Origin: Salvator merianae
Lineage: Eukaryota > Chordata > Lepidosauria > Squamata > Teiidae
Length of the DNA stretch: 64,000 nucleotides
Assembly: GCA_003586115.2 (NCBI GenBank)
Contig: QVOM02000115.1
Span: 8,581,789 to 8,645,788 of the forward strand
Direction of reading: 5' to 3'
The translations under genes and the position numbers were made by a program. Shown here piece by piece: positions 24,601 through 39,600 of the stretch. Position 1 is the first letter of the stretch. Each line of letters opens with the position of its first letter. The notes beneath the pieces were generated by a model that was not told where the DNA came from, ran no database searches, and saw only the letters and a list, made by a program, of their open reading frames with translations.

Positions 24601-27600
24601 AACACAGGTCATTGTAGGTATAGAAGATAGTTTTGTGTTGTGCGGAGTCTGACTTTAGATGATATGGGGAAGAAACAAGTGGTGAGTTCTGTTATGTTTA
24701 ATACATGTCTCAAGCTAATATATATGAATTTTAGGGCTGTCATCCTTTAGATTTGCAAGTCTAATCCAAAATCTGACTGTTAAACTGCCTTCCTGGGTAG
24801 ATTTATTGGGGTGTGTAGGTGGCTTGTGTTTCCTTTAGTACACTAACATAAAGCAATGCATCATCACATTATGGATTGTATTGTATGTGCCATGACTTGG
24901 TTATGCAGATTAAAACTCCTGTGTACATGTTGGTGGCATCACATCTCTGAGGGAGCAGCGAAGATTTAAATTTAAACTTATTTTTCTAAAAGATTGTTCT
25001 TCCTGTACATGGGAGTAAGATTCACAGGGTAGAAAAGTGAAAGGGTAGGTGCATATCATCCCCTAAATAAGCACTGGATTAATTATATTTAGAATATTCA
25101 GTAGTATTTGTACTTCAGTTATGCTGTAAGTTGTCTTACGTATTTTATAGCAGTCCATGATGTCCACTAGCTCCAGTGGGCACCTCTCTGTTATTTGCAG
25201 ATGGGAGATGTCATATTTATTCATGAAGTTTCATGAACTTAGAGGGCGTATATGAGCATTTAAAAGGTTGACATTAGCAAGGATTTCCTGGAATGGAACA
25301 GCGAGTTTTCCAGCCACTGAAGTATATGAGTAACATATATTTGCATTTAGTTATTGCCTGATGATTTGGCTATAGCCAGTGCATGTTGCTTTGCCATTTA
25401 CACTGAGACATATAGCTGAGACAATGTATGAAGGAAGGTATAGCAGTTTATGAAACACATGCACTAAAATATGTTTTTTTTATTTATTTATTTTAGTGTC
25501 CTCCACGTGTTCTTCCACCAGTACCAAGGTAAAATGAATGAATGAACTGTGAAAATTGGCAGGCCAAGAAAGTTAATGTGAAGTATAGAAATCTTTGAAA
25601 TGGCCTGAGGATCCATGAGTTTCTGTCTGTCTATATGTGAAAGGCATACTGGAGTATATTTTAACACCTTTGATTACCATCAGATCCAAAATTAACAGTA
25701 TTCTTTCTTTTTCTTCCTGTAATTCTTTTTCATCTTGATTTGGGGAAAAAAACCCCTTTGCTTTGAAGTGAAAACCAAGGTATGTCAGTATATTGTTTTA
25801 TACAATATTCCTTCTCATTCATTTAGTAAGAGCGCTGTTATTTTAACTTACCAGATGTAATTATTTCTTGAGCATTTATCAATGAACTAAGTTTTCAAAA
25901 ATCACAGTGTTTGTCTTAGAAAGAGAAGCTGGTTTTTCAATCATTGCGTGGTTTTTTTTTTCGTGTGTCCCTAAGTTGTCCAGGAATAGGAAAAGTGTAT
26001 AATTCCACAATAATATAACAGCAGATGCTTCAGTAGTAGTAATAATGAAATCTTAGATTTATTTGAAAACATCTAGCTAAAACACTGGGATTATCTATCA
26101 GCTAGAATAGCAGTGATCCATGGATCTAGCTGCAAGTTTCACTTTTATTCTACTAAACTGGGTCTTGATTTACTGTGGACCAGAGTGTAGCATGGAAAAT
26201 CAAATTGGACCTTCATTCTCCCCCCCCCCCTTGCCCTTGTGATCCTTATCCCATGGTGATGGCATGTGTGAAATGCTTCACACAATTGGAACCATTATAT
26301 GCATGTGTTGTAGCATTTTATTTCTTTGTGTTAACTAAATAGTTTATTGTACTTCTCCCAGATGAAATTCCTGCTGATCGTCAAAAAAAGAAAAAGGGAA
26401 AGGGAAAAAATTCATTAGGTAAGTGATCAAGAACCTGAGGAAGCTCTCTTATGAGGTTTCAACATGAGTTACAACATTAGGGTTTTTTGATTTAGATAGT
26501 AGATGAGAAAGGGCATGCACAGAAGCATGTGCAATTATGTGCAGTATGGAGAGGGAGATGCTTTTCGCTTCACAAAATGGTAGAACCCAAGATCATCTAC
26601 AGAAGCCGAATGCTGGGAAGTTCATGGCTGCATCTAGACAAGAGTTAAAACGTGTGATTATGTTGTGGCTATGTTGGGATTGCCACATGTATATGTGGCA
26701 ATCTCATCATAGTCCAGCTATAAAGGGGTGAAAACCCGCTTTATCCTGTTCTGGGAAAACCCAGTCCTCAACACAGATTTTCCTCGAGTAGCGCAAAAAT
26801 GTACCTGTCTGGAAGCTCAGCAGCATGGTCCTTACTGAATTAAATGCCCCCCTGCACATGCGCAAGGCCAAATCTGAGGTGAAATGGCCACTGTGCATGT
26901 GTGGGAGCTGGTGTGCATTGACTTCTGGGTATTTCATACTGTCTGGGCAATAAGCAATTATTTCAAAGGAGCTTTTACTCTAGAATATCACTAAAAAGCG
27001 AGATTTTCTGGCAACGTCTGGAGGTGGCCTAGGACAAAGGAAAAAAAAGAACTTCATACAGGTCAGAGTTAAATTATAGAATTCACTACTACACCATGGT
27101 GTAATGGATGGTTGTTCTGGAAAGGGTAATTCACAGAGGGTAGAGCTATGGTTGTGGAAGAACCTCCAATACTGGAGGTGTTACTCTTCTGGAAACCATC
27201 TTCTGGGGATAATGACCAAGGTGAATGTTGTTGCCCTCATGTGTTGCTTGTGGGCTTCCTGATTAGCTACTGGGAAAGCTGTGAGACTAGATGGGCCATT
27301 GTGTTAAGTGGCTAATCTGAGAGCACTATTGGGGAAGCTTAATGTAAAAAACATTTCATACTTGATGTTGCAATGCATGGTTTACGCCAGATAACTTACT
27401 TCTTAGTTAATTAGCAAAAAAGATGTTAATCAGTTCCGTACAGCCTAGATACTGTTCTTTAGATGAAAGCAACTGCAGGCTCATTGAGGCTGTAAATATT
27501 CACAAAACTAATAGAATGGAGGCAACCTGGAGATCAGTCTTGGTGGGTGATTATGATTTTTAGGTGGAGTGATGAATTCCACATACAAGAGTAAGCAGAA

Positions 27601-30600
27601 CTTACTTAAATGTTGAATTTCTTGGGTACTTCCCATGTGACCTATCTTAGTTTAATATGAAATTGGAAAAAAGCATAAAGTTTCAAAACACAGTATTTTC
27701 ATTTTTTATCATTTTCTTAACAAATGGACACAGAGTTGATGAACATCTTAAAATTAAGTCACAGGTACATACAGTATCTTCTTGCAGCAATTTAAAACAG
27801 ATAAATCTCTTTCCATTGGATAGCATGATGTACCTTCCAACTATGCTTCATCCAAACGACCCCTAAAAGGGGAAAATTTTGGGCCACCACAATGCATAGC
27901 TGCTCAGGGATATGGGTGGGCAGTCCAAATGGTGGCTGTAGAATGTGGCTGGAAGTCTGCTGCATTTTCAGTTCACAGCAGCGATTTCAGCTGCGTTTTT
28001 ACCTGTCATAGTGTCCAGGAGTCGAATCCTGTGATGGGGGAGGCATCAGAGTAGTTGAAAGAGGGTTACCATTTTTTCACTCTTGTCACGGTTTTGGGAG
28101 GCTTGGACTCATCAGCGTTTGTCAGCCCTATCCTCCAGTTGACCGGAAGAGGGCCAAAAATGGATATGTAAATGATGCTTTTGTTAGTAGAGTTCCTGTA
28201 TCCTGTCTTCTAGGGACAGCTAACTTGACAGCAGGATTTAGCTTGCCATGCTATGGTAAGCATTCTTCAAATCCCCACAGCTTTGCAGTGAGAGCAAGAA
28301 TTAAAGTGCAACCTCTGAGCTCAGCACTGAGCACCACTGTGTCAAATCTGTGAGATTGTACTATCCTTCTCAAGCAGCATTGCCAGACTTCCCAGGGCCA
28401 TTTCAGGGCTACAGCGGGTGACAGAAGGACCTGCTTCTGTTCTTTTTTGCCTCTGACAAATCAGTATGTTTGTGGTTTTGTTGGGATAGCTGAGCCTTTG
28501 CATAATTGAAAAATGTGTATCTGTGAACGAGAAAGTGAACACAGAACTGGTATGTGTGTGTGATCTCTGTGATCAGTGTGACCTTTGGGTTAAAAAAAAT
28601 ACCTAGCTACCTCACGGAAGCCATTCATCAACTGTTTGGCTTAGGGGGCATGATACAAGACTTCTGTGCTAAGCAACAGTGAGTATAAGGTGAAGTCAGG
28701 ACAATTCCGTTGTCTTCTCAAATCCTGCCACACCATTTTTTTCCTCTGTTCCTCACTTTCTGTAAGATGCTTGCTAACAGAGTAAAGAGCATACCCTAGA
28801 GATCTTGTGTTAGCCATGTGCCTTAAATTATTGAGATTATTAGACCTGGGTAGAGGCCTCATGTATGCCATTGCTGCAGTTTTAATAGGAAGCTGCACAG
28901 ATTAATAATATTGTATTCCAATCTGTATTATTAATCTTTTATGTGCCGTATCTTTTAGATTAAAATTACCTGGTCCACAGATCCGGACTGAGAGGTAGGA
29001 GATACAAAGCAGGGGCTTGACAGAAAGCCTTTCATCCACCAGAACCAGAATCTAGTACACAAAAGATTAGGTCATAGTTCAGGCAGGTTCAGGTGAAAGA
29101 TTCTCTAGCGCACAGTTGGCATTGCTTTGTCATGGCCCTGGTCTTATTTCCAATCACCATCATGCAACTGCTTTTTTCCAGTTTCCAGGACCTTCCATTG
29201 GTTTGCATGAAATGGAATATTTCATCCCAGCTAACCTCTGTTCTTTGTTTTGGATGTTCAAAGTGCAGCTTGCCAATTGTGGAATGACTATAGCCTTCAT
29301 AGCAGGCATGCATGGAGGAACTCCTTGGCTAGAGCAGCGATTCCTTTGCTCTGGTCAAAGGGGCACAGGAGGGCTACAATTTGCTGATTGTCTCTGAGTG
29401 CGTCATGTTTGGCAAAGTGGGCAGAGAGGAAATCCTTACCTCTGTATCAGTCCAAAGCCTTATTGGGTGTGGTTGAGTCACTCAGAGGCAATTGGCCAAT
29501 TGTAGCTCACTTCTGTGAGTGGTTTCAATATGCCACTGAATCCCCCTTTACCTGGGAGGTTCACCCTGCATGCCTGCCTTGTAAGCTATAGTCCTTGAAC
29601 ATCCAGCCAGCCATACCTGGAGCACCCCAGTTTTATAATCTTTGAATAACATAACTGTATATGTTGGTAGAATAACAAAATAACCACTTCACTACCTTTT
29701 TCTTATTTTGTCCTTTCAGATCATCTTAGTTGTTTAGAAATAGATAGCACAGCATAGCCAAGAGTTACTTTTCACTTTGTTATGGTTCATATGTTGAACA
29801 ATAACATCGATCTTTTTTTTGAAGATTGCTAATTCAACAGTAATTTTAAAATTAATTGTTCAGACAAATATAGTGTAATTGCAAAGCAAAGCTTAGGCTG
29901 CAGTCTATGACTGTGAATAAGCCTTATTAAATGGATCAGTGCTTATTTTTGACTAGGGGTGTGTAGGTTTGCTGATGCTTTGACAGTTTGTGTTGAACAG
30001 TACAATGTTTTTTCTGACTTCTAAAATGCATGTTAGTTATGTTCAGATCAAGCTAAATTCTGCTTTTTAATGTTACACATAGTATGCCTAGAAGCAAACT
30101 ATGACAAGCAGCAGGCTTTGGTTTATCACAAATAGTAACTATGTTACCATATGTTACTGAGACATTCTTGTTTCACTCCTTCCTTTGCCTAATGAGAAAA
30201 CAATTCAAGGAATGTTTGGCTTACGGTTACAATATATACATAAACCATCTCTTATGGTTTCTTTCTTTCAATGCAGTCTTCTAAAGACATGCTTCATTAG
30301 GAAGAACAAGCTATAAGCAGTAGCTTAGACGTTGCAGTAAATGAAGTGTCAACATTTGTGGCTATTGCTTGGGGGAGAGTACTGCAGAAACGCAGCATGT
30401 GTCAGCACACTGGCCATTCAGAGTAAAATTTATGCCTCGCCGGAAAGACCCTTCTCCTAAATTCCATAGGCGGATGATGGGCAAAGAAAGTTAGGTTTCC
30501 TCTTCTTCCTACTCTTCATGTCAAAAAAATCTGTCTCCCAGCTCATGATTTGCGATGCCGGTGAATTTGCAGGGCTGATGTGCGGTGTGTGATTGATCTC

Positions 30601-33600
30601 TGCTTATTTCTTGTGAAAGTCTTGCTTGCAAATGTTATTTTGTTGGCCATTCCTTCCAAGTCTTATCCAACTTGTTGACATTGTGTTTTAACACTTGTAA
30701 GAAGCCTCTTAAGTCACAATTGTAATGCATGATCTCATCTCCCATAGTTTGTTGTTGTTCTCGTTGGGTACCACCGAGTTGTGGCCGACTCCTGGTTGAC
30801 TGCATGGGCACCTTTATGCAGTTTTCTGGGCAGAGATACAGATGTGGTTTGTCATTGGGCCTGTTCGCACTGTCCATGCTAGAATGTGCTAATTAGCACA
30901 TTCTAGCGTGGAACAGACCCCATCGTGCAGACACCGTCTGCACGATGGGGCCTGAGAACAGACCCCAAGCCGGATAATGGCGTTGGACAATGCAAACGCC
31001 ATTATCCGGCCTGATACTCACCACACAGCAGCCAGCAAGCGTCAGGCTGCTTCCATGGCGACCGGGAGGCCCGCGCGGTGATGATGTCATCACGGCACAC
31101 CATGCGGGCCTCCCGGTCGCCTTGCCAGTAGCCTGACGTTGTGGAGGCCGCTGCTGCCCGCTGAGCCCGCAATCGGGCACCAGAACGCCGGACGGGGTGC
31201 AGTGCCGCCTCGTCCAGCGTCCCTGGCCCGATTGCGGCGGCGTGGGCTGGATCGCAGCCTCGTACGGGCCCATTCAGCCCGTGCGAAGCGGCGGACTCCA
31301 TTGCCCAGCATGCATTGCGTGATCACTTTGAGCTTCAGGTCAGGATTCAGACAGCTACCTTCCTGTCTAGCAGCAGTAGCGATCGGCAGCAGATGGGGTC
31401 TGCTGCCGGTCGCTGTGGCTGTCTTCTCGTGTGAAAGCCCTTCACTAGTGGGCGTTCCTGACGCTCACTAGTGTGAAGTGCGAAAACGCCCATTGCCTAC
31501 TTCTGGGGAGAGGGGCTGAGGATTGAACCAGCCACCTGCTGCTTTTCAGGCGGTTTGCTCTACCACTGAACTAGAGTCACTCCCTGTAAACCATGGTTAG
31601 GCAACGTTATGTTATTAAGGGTCACATTCCCTTGTTCATGCCAGCAAAGAACAGGCTTGATGTAAGTGATAGGTAAAGCAAGAGCCAAGATGTGGATAGC
31701 ACAAACCTCCTTTTCTCCTTCACTTCCATTTCCCCCTCCCTTCTGCCTTGTCCAGTAGACTCCTAGGTGGAAGAACATAACTGTTGTTTGCTCAAAGGGG
31801 GCCTTTGGATTACACTCAGCCACAGGTTGCATACTTCTACCCTACTTCCTCCAGAGAATTCAAGTGACTTCAGTCACCTTTTCAAGCATACTCATATGAT
31901 ATTAGCAAAAGAAATTCTGAGGTTTGGGGTTTTGTTTTTTTTATTTGTACGTGCTTACATATGTTTTCCAGTGATTTCTCTCTCATTGAGGCAACTGTCT
32001 GTGAGTCTCAGTCCTGAACAAGTTCTGCTTTATGGACATTTTAAGAGGCATATCTAATATACTGTACTATACCAGAAGTTGTGATTGGAAAATTAACAAA
32101 ATTACAAAGGGGGAATTTGATATATGAATCTGAGTAGATTCTTGGATCCTATCTGGGCAAGTCATTTTTGGACAAAAGTTGACCCATTTTTATTTTGGAA
32201 TATATTCTTAAACTAAGATCCTTAATATACTTAATTTAAGTATGATCTCTAGGCATCTGTGTGCTAGGTAGCAAGTGCTTCCGTAAATTGCTTGGGTAAT
32301 TCTATAGTATCTAGGAAAAAGAAGAAAAAAAATTGTAAGCGCTGTTATTTCAAAATCAAGGAGATAGTGTTTAGAGTGTTGACAGAATGTGCTTTTTGAT
32401 TTTGCAGATAGTGTTTAGAGGGCTGACAGAACTGTTTTTTGATTTTGCTTTTCAGATGGCATTGTTCAGACAACTTCCAAAAGCAATGAACCTCTGCCAT
32501 CTGAAGTGCAGGATGCTCCACCTCAGAGGAAACGTAAGAAAAAGAGAGTGCCTCAAGGTATGTGCAGAACTGCAGAAGCCAAAATTAGACCAGACTGTAG
32601 TGCAGTCCTTAGTCCTGTGGTTTCATTTGTGAAATCCCAACTTCAGATTCTGTTGAACCGTAGTGCTTGTTTGTGTGGCTTTGGGTAATTCAAAATATCT
32701 CAGCTTAGGGGACTGTTAGCAAGTTCCTTGGAGGAGGAAAAGAAGAAAACATATTTTGATAACTATATATATTATTCTTCTCTTGCTTTGCGTGTCACTT
32801 TCCTGTTCAAATTCTCAGAATCTGAGACATCTTTCAACGAGCAGAATGGGAAGGGAATGGATCCTCCACCCGCTGAAGAAACAGTGATTCGGAAACAGCG
32901 GAAAAAAGTGAAGTAAGAACTTTAATTTTCCCCGGAGTATTCTGTATCAGCAAACCTTTTTCTTGCTTTTTAATGTTATCAATACCAGCATTAACAATTA
33001 CTGTCTTTCAAGCCCCAAAGGTCTCCATTTCTGACAAATAAATGTGTTTATCTAGCATTTAAATTAGTCATAGTGCTATTCATAATTATCTCCATTATTA
33101 TTTCATAATATTATCTCACCTTTGCGAATGTAGGCTGGCCTTGGGTAATGGTGTCTATTAATGGAATGTTAACTGTGAAAGGTAACTCTCTGCCATTGTA
33201 CTGTCAAGGTGAATTTGACCAGATCATCTTAGTTTATTTTATAACCCCAGGGATACGAACCATGATATTTAGGGTCACACACAAAAAAACTGAATAATGG
33301 TAGAAAAAAGCACTTATAACGTGTACATTTAAAATAACAGCAACTATTATGAAGGACAGAATTTATGGAAATGGACTGCCAAGGGACATGCAAGTGAAAA
33401 AAGATTGGAGATCACTGTCCTAGAATGTATTCTGCTGGCACTGCAATTACAATATCGAATCATTAGAATTGGAAGAAACTATTTGGGTCCTTGAGTCCAA
33501 ACCCCCGCTCCAACAAGTGGGTGTTTAGCTTCTTCTTCAAAATATCAAGATGCCACCATCATCCTGGATAATTGGTTTGATTGTTGAATTGCCCTGAGTG

Positions 33601-36600
33601 TAAGGAACAAATTCAGACTCCTCTGCTGAAGCAGAAGTTTGGGCTTGATGGCATAAATAGTTCCTTCCAACTCTTTACAATTCTGTAATTGCTATGCTGT
33701 TGTAGGAAGGCTGCTTCGGTTCACTTTGGATATTTCACAACCATCATCAACAACCATTTTTGATTCATTACTGAATGGAAGTGTCCACAAGCTTCTTCTA
33801 CTACTCCCTATGTTTAGTGGTCTTTTCCCATAAGTTACTGGCCTGTTTTTTCATTTCGTCCATGCATCTGCCATATGAGCAGCACTTTGGATTTGGTATC
33901 CAGTTGAATATTTCTGTTCTGTACTGGTCAGCAGAGATACTCAACTGTATTTACATGTATTTATCTCGAACAACATTCATACTGTGTGCTTATATACATT
34001 CTATGAAACAGCATTTTCTATCTCCAGAGTTCTGGGATTTTCATTTATATACTTTTTTCTGTAGCATGACAAGCTGAGCTCCTGGAAGAAATTTGAACAA
34101 GTGTCAATAATGGTTCACTCCTTCTGCTCCCTTTGCATGGCTGGTAGATGGTACCATAAATCAGTATAAACCCCCCCCCCCCGTTCTATTTGCTGCTTCC
34201 CAGTTCTTTTTCTGATCACTCCAACCTTGCACTACTAGCTCCCAGCAGAAGTGAACACCAGAGGGAGTAAGTCAGTCCTTTGGCGGACCAGCCCATCTGG
34301 TTGGCACTGCATGACAGCAGCAGGGATGCTTGGTAAGGAACACTGGCACGTAGTGCTAATGTTCGGCTTGGAGAGGATCCTAGAGGGCTGCACCTCATGG
34401 TTTTTTCCCCATTTCTTGAAGCAAGCAATCCTGACTCTGCAGAACGTCACGCAGGTCCTCCCAACTTCGCTTGGTGATTCCCTTTGCCCAGGAGAGATGA
34501 CTTGTCCTACTTAATGGCTGCAGTAGCATCTGCATCCTTATCCTCTGCACTGTCTGTAGCCATTCTGTAGACTGTCTGTCTGGTTGCCTCAACTCCACTT
34601 ACATCTAAAATGCCAGCTCAGGCTTCCATGTTTTCATTTTTGGAGGTGCAAGGTTTCCTGCCCGTGCACTCTTCTTCAGTAGCAATGCTAAATAAAATGC
34701 CAGTCGCTCCAGCAAAGCTTCTGCTGTGTTTGCAGATTACTGCTCAGTGTGAGACAGCTTTTTAATAGCGGAAGAGCAATTCCACCCTACTCTAGATCCC
34801 AAGCAATTGAATCCAATGTGGCTTGAGGATGGCAAGGCTGGGTCACCTTTCCAACATAGCAGAAGGCCATGTGATGGAGCTTTTCAGATCTATAATAAAT
34901 ACAAGCTTTGCTAAATGGACAAGACGAGGTGAAGATCTCCTTCCTCTTTATCAACCTCCTCTTCCAGCTTCTCCTCCTCCTTGAGGGAGATGAAGAAGAA
35001 GCAGCAGCACTCTCACTACAAGCAGACAGAGCAAAAGTTCTGGATATTCCTCCAGCAGCTGATCTTCACAAGATAGATTTATCCAGTATACTACCAGAGA
35101 GCAAATCTCTGACTGTAAGGATTCTACAGTGTGGAACATAGAGAAAATACTAGAGGAAGAAACTCTTTATAGGAGATCTTCAGAAGAGTACCAGAATTCT
35201 CCTGAGGAGGCATACCAATGGAAGGAAGAGATCAAATCTGGTGAAGTAGAGGAATAATTAAGAGGACCAAGCTATCTCAGCACCTCTCACACCTGATCTG
35301 TTCTGCCTTGAGGATTTTCCAGCATTGCTCAACAAGGTGATGAATATCCTAAGCATTAAGTTGATAGATTCTAGATCAGTGGAATTGGTAGTTAAAGCTG
35401 AGAACCTTATGTTAGCCCCCAAGAACAAAGCAGTCATATCCATATCAGCAAACCTGCAGAACATGGACTTGGTAGAATGAGAGATCCTTTGCCAAATTAG
35501 AAAGCTTCTGGCTGTCCTAAGAAATCTTTTATCTTTGCAATCATAGTCTCCAAATATGTAGACAGTACCCATGGTAGACTCAACCATTAATGGTCTTAGT
35601 CTCCAGTTCATTAGTCCCTGGAGAAGGAGAGATGGAATGGAGCACAAGATAGAAACTTTGCTTAAAGAGTTTGGGGCTTCATCCACCTTCCCTAAGCGCT
35701 ATTGCCTGGACATTATTTGATCAACAGAGGTGGCATTTGGAGAAAGAGTGGTCTCAAGTACATAATGGGGGTGGTAGCTATTAGAATGCTTTCCCTGGGT
35801 GTGATTTTTGGTATGTCCTGGTCATGTAAGGGAACAGAAGGAGTTAACCCATGACACTTGCTTTGGACATCCATCATGTAAATACAGTGTTTCAGTCCTC
35901 CCATCAGTTGCAGTCAGTGTTCTGATACATCAGATCATGTCTACATTGATTCTCATAAGCTTCTGGCAAAAAAAAAGTCAGAGTGCCAGTGTTTCAGGCC
36001 AGGATGGGCTCTTGGTAACATTTGTGGAGTCATTCTTTCAACCAAAGGGTAAGGAGACCCCGAAGACAGCTCTTGACTGATGAGATGGAGGTAGCCATCA
36101 TATCTAAATCCCTTTTGAGATGTAGTAAGAACATCAATGGTCCAGGGCAGCTGCTAAATTATGTTGCTTTCCACTTCCCAGAGGACACAGTGCAGTTGTA
36201 ATTATTTTGTTAGAGATAGTTGAGGAGTGGAGACATGCAGTCAGAAAGCAAAAATGGTACAGCAAGTCTTGCATGCTCCAAGTTAGAAGAACCCCCTTAT
36301 TGGGAGATTCACATGTTTGCTTGGGCAGTGCCATCGTTTTTTTAGCCTTCTTCCTACTTAACTCTGGTAGGCATGTGATGGTGGGATCTGCATGACCTGA
36401 AACGCTATGAACACAGTGGATTTGAGTTTAGGCTTACAGTGTGTGTCACCAGTATAAATGGGAAAATTGCTATCCTTTTCTACTGTTTTTGATGGAAGGA
36501 AAACTCGACCAGCAGAAAGTTCTGATGAGTTGGGCGTGGAGGAAGAAGATATCATTGAAGATGAGCAAATAAAAAGTGCAGATCGGCATCCTGTGTTTTC

Positions 36601-39600
36601 TGTTCCAATTGGTATTAGCCAGCCTATTAGCAAAGTGTTTGTTGAAAAAAATCGTAAGTAATATTTTGGTTTTATAGCAACATGATACACATGCAGTGGT
36701 GCCTTTACCTGTGGAACTCTGGGTGCAGGGGTTCAACCTGAGCCATCTAAAAGGCCCTCACACAGCCTCCCCCCCTCCAGCTGTGTTGTGTCGCCAACCT
36801 CACCCTTACATTTAAAATATAAGGTATGGCCAAGGGAGGCTTATATCCTTTTTAACAAGAAGAAATCAAGCTACCCTTTGAAGGATAGGGCATGTAATCT
36901 TTTGTTCTCAAAAACTGGTCTTTGGAATATGGAAAACAACCTTACCATCTAGGATAGTTTCTGAGGGACAAAATGCTTTGTGCACCATTGTTAAAATAGC
37001 CTTCCTTTGCAGTTTTGTTTTTACAAACCTCCCTGGCTGCATCTCATATTTTAAAGGTTAGAAAGCAGTAGATGTCTGTCCACAAGCAGGTCAGAAGAAG
37101 AACAATCTCAGCCCTGAGAGCCTCACAACATATAGCTGGCCCTAGCTTTTGTACTTGTTTGTTGCAAAACTGGATATTCATTTGATGTATGATGTGTTCA
37201 TTTGACCTTTCTCTCTTATAGAGTTTAGTAGTTTCAGCAATTGTAGATGGTACCTGTGTAATGAATTTTGCACCTCTGAAGTCTACTGGAGAGATTACAT
37301 TGCTAGGGTATGATTGGATTATCATATCTTAGCTAATAAGCAGGGATGTAAACGATCCCACTCATACAAACGTTTTATATACTATAGTTTGGTAAGATTT
37401 ATCCTCAAGGAAACGATCAAAGATCATGCTCTAAGAATAGAACTCGGAATACAATGAACTTTGATCTGCAATGACAAGCCAAAAAAATTAATGTTGTCCG
37501 AATGTAGAGACTGTTCTCAAAAACCACCTAATACAATTAAAGTATAGGTAGCACCAGCTACAATTATCTTTACAGTTTCTGAATCAACATTTTCTGTCCC
37601 AAGGGCGTTTTCAGGCAACTGATCGCAAAGATTTTCTTAAAACGGATGAAAACATTGAGGTGTTTATGGATATGAAGGCTTCTTGGACCACCAAAGATGT
37701 GGCATTATCAGTTCACCGTGGTTTTAGGTATGAGAATTGTTCTTTTTGGGTATCATTTAAACTGGACCAGTGGGTTAACTGTGTGGAATTTCCTATCGAT
37801 TGCTACTCCTGAAAAGAAAAGAAGACTTATAAATTTTGGCTTTGTTCTGCAAAACATAAGTGTCTGAAACAGAGATGAACAACTAGTGGCCTTAAGACTA
37901 ATTTTATATGACCTGAGTTCATGTGGGAGCAAAATTAGCCAGAACAGCAAAAGTAAAGGATTGCAGAGTAGGAATATTTGTGCAGAAAGTTAATTCAGGC
38001 CTCTGGCAAATGCAGCCTTACCCTTTCCCACTAATTTGCCAGATGAGGACAAAGAAGAGGATGTTTCTTAGTTTTAGCCTCATCATATGACTAGCTATGC
38101 GTGGTTGGTGGATCAGACTCCCTGATCCAAACTGTGGTTGATCCAAACTGTACCAGGAAGTGGAGGAAAGGTTTGATGGAATCTGCCCTCATGTTAGTTC
38201 AAGCTGCTTTCCGCCTGGTTGACCAGTTCAGTTCTCCAAACCAGCCTGAGCTGGTTCAGCTTGAGCAGGACAACTAAAACAACCAACCAGGTGCTTCTCC
38301 CTGTGGTGTGATGGTTCACGGGTTGCACTTGTTCTCAGACCCTCCTGAGCACCACTGAAATATTATTTTTTTGCACCTATCTTGCTGCAGTGGTTGTGAC
38401 CCATACTGTAGGAAATGTCTTATATAATATGGTATACTAAAGAGTGAAATCGTATTTCCCCTCTTAATGTACCACATCAAGTCGTTTTAGTTCTTCAACT
38501 GTTCACTTTTGTCTAACATAATTTCATCTTTTTAGGGTGATTGGACTCTTTACTCATGGTTTCCTTGCTGGCTATGCTGTCTGGAATATTACAGTGATTT
38601 ATGTTCTGGCAGGAAACCAACTGTCGACTGTTTCAAACTTGCTGGAGCAATACAAGACTTTGGCCTATCCAGCTCAGTGTCTTCTTTATCTTCTACTTAC
38701 AATTAGTACTGTCTCAGCTTTTGACAGGTACAGTTGTCATGCATGTCTCTAGCCTTCAGCAACATTTATGGTATCCTTCATAAGTTATTTCTGTTCTGAT
38801 AATAACATTATATGCAAAGACTCTGTAGAGCTTTGTAGCCATGGATAGTTTTAACGGTGTCCCCTAAGTTGGGCCATCTGTAGCTGGTTTTGCAGTCATC
38901 TTTTATATGGAAGAATTGCCTTCTTGTCTTAAAGTGCCTCCAGACATGGTTTAAAAGCCATTATTTTACCACACATACCCATGACAATCCCAATATACTT
39001 CTGAGATAGTGCACTGAAAAAGCGCAAAAAAGGCATGATGGGAAATTTAGCTCTGACACTGGTTTTCCATCATGCCGGATTGCTTGCCTTGTCTGTCATT
39101 TCCTAGTGGAATCATTGCTCTTGCAAAAGTACGTAGGAAGCACATGAAAAACAAAACAAAGGGAAGTGGGTGGATGCTTCCCACATCTGGGTATTTTTGC
39201 AAGAGCAGCAATTCTGCGAGGAAATGACGGACAAGTTAAGAGCCCGAGTTTGCCCCAGGATTGCCTCCTGCCATTTGGCAGGATAGTGAGAGGCAACTGC
39301 GGGATCTAAACAAGATGCCACAATTTCCTCTCATGTCTGGAGGCACCCTTGGTACTTCTTAACTGTGCTTTATTATTTTCTTTTCTCAATGTTGCCAAGA
39401 TGCATCTGACAACAGAGGCAGTTTCTGTCACGGCATGTTTGACCTGCATTTGTACACCATACTGCATTTCCAGCAGCACAGATGGAACCTCTGTTGTGCT
39501 ATACTGCTTTATTTACTGGCACAGCTATATTTAAGCCTTGAGCCTTATCATGCTCAGGTCACTGGGATTTCCACTTCATCTATGACTGGATTGTCAGATT

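Noticed and set aside
30893..31471. Several overlapping open frames of 78-126 codons on both strands
   Set aside because: They fall inside the GC-rich hairpin-chain element. GC-rich palindromes produce mirror open frames without coding meaning.
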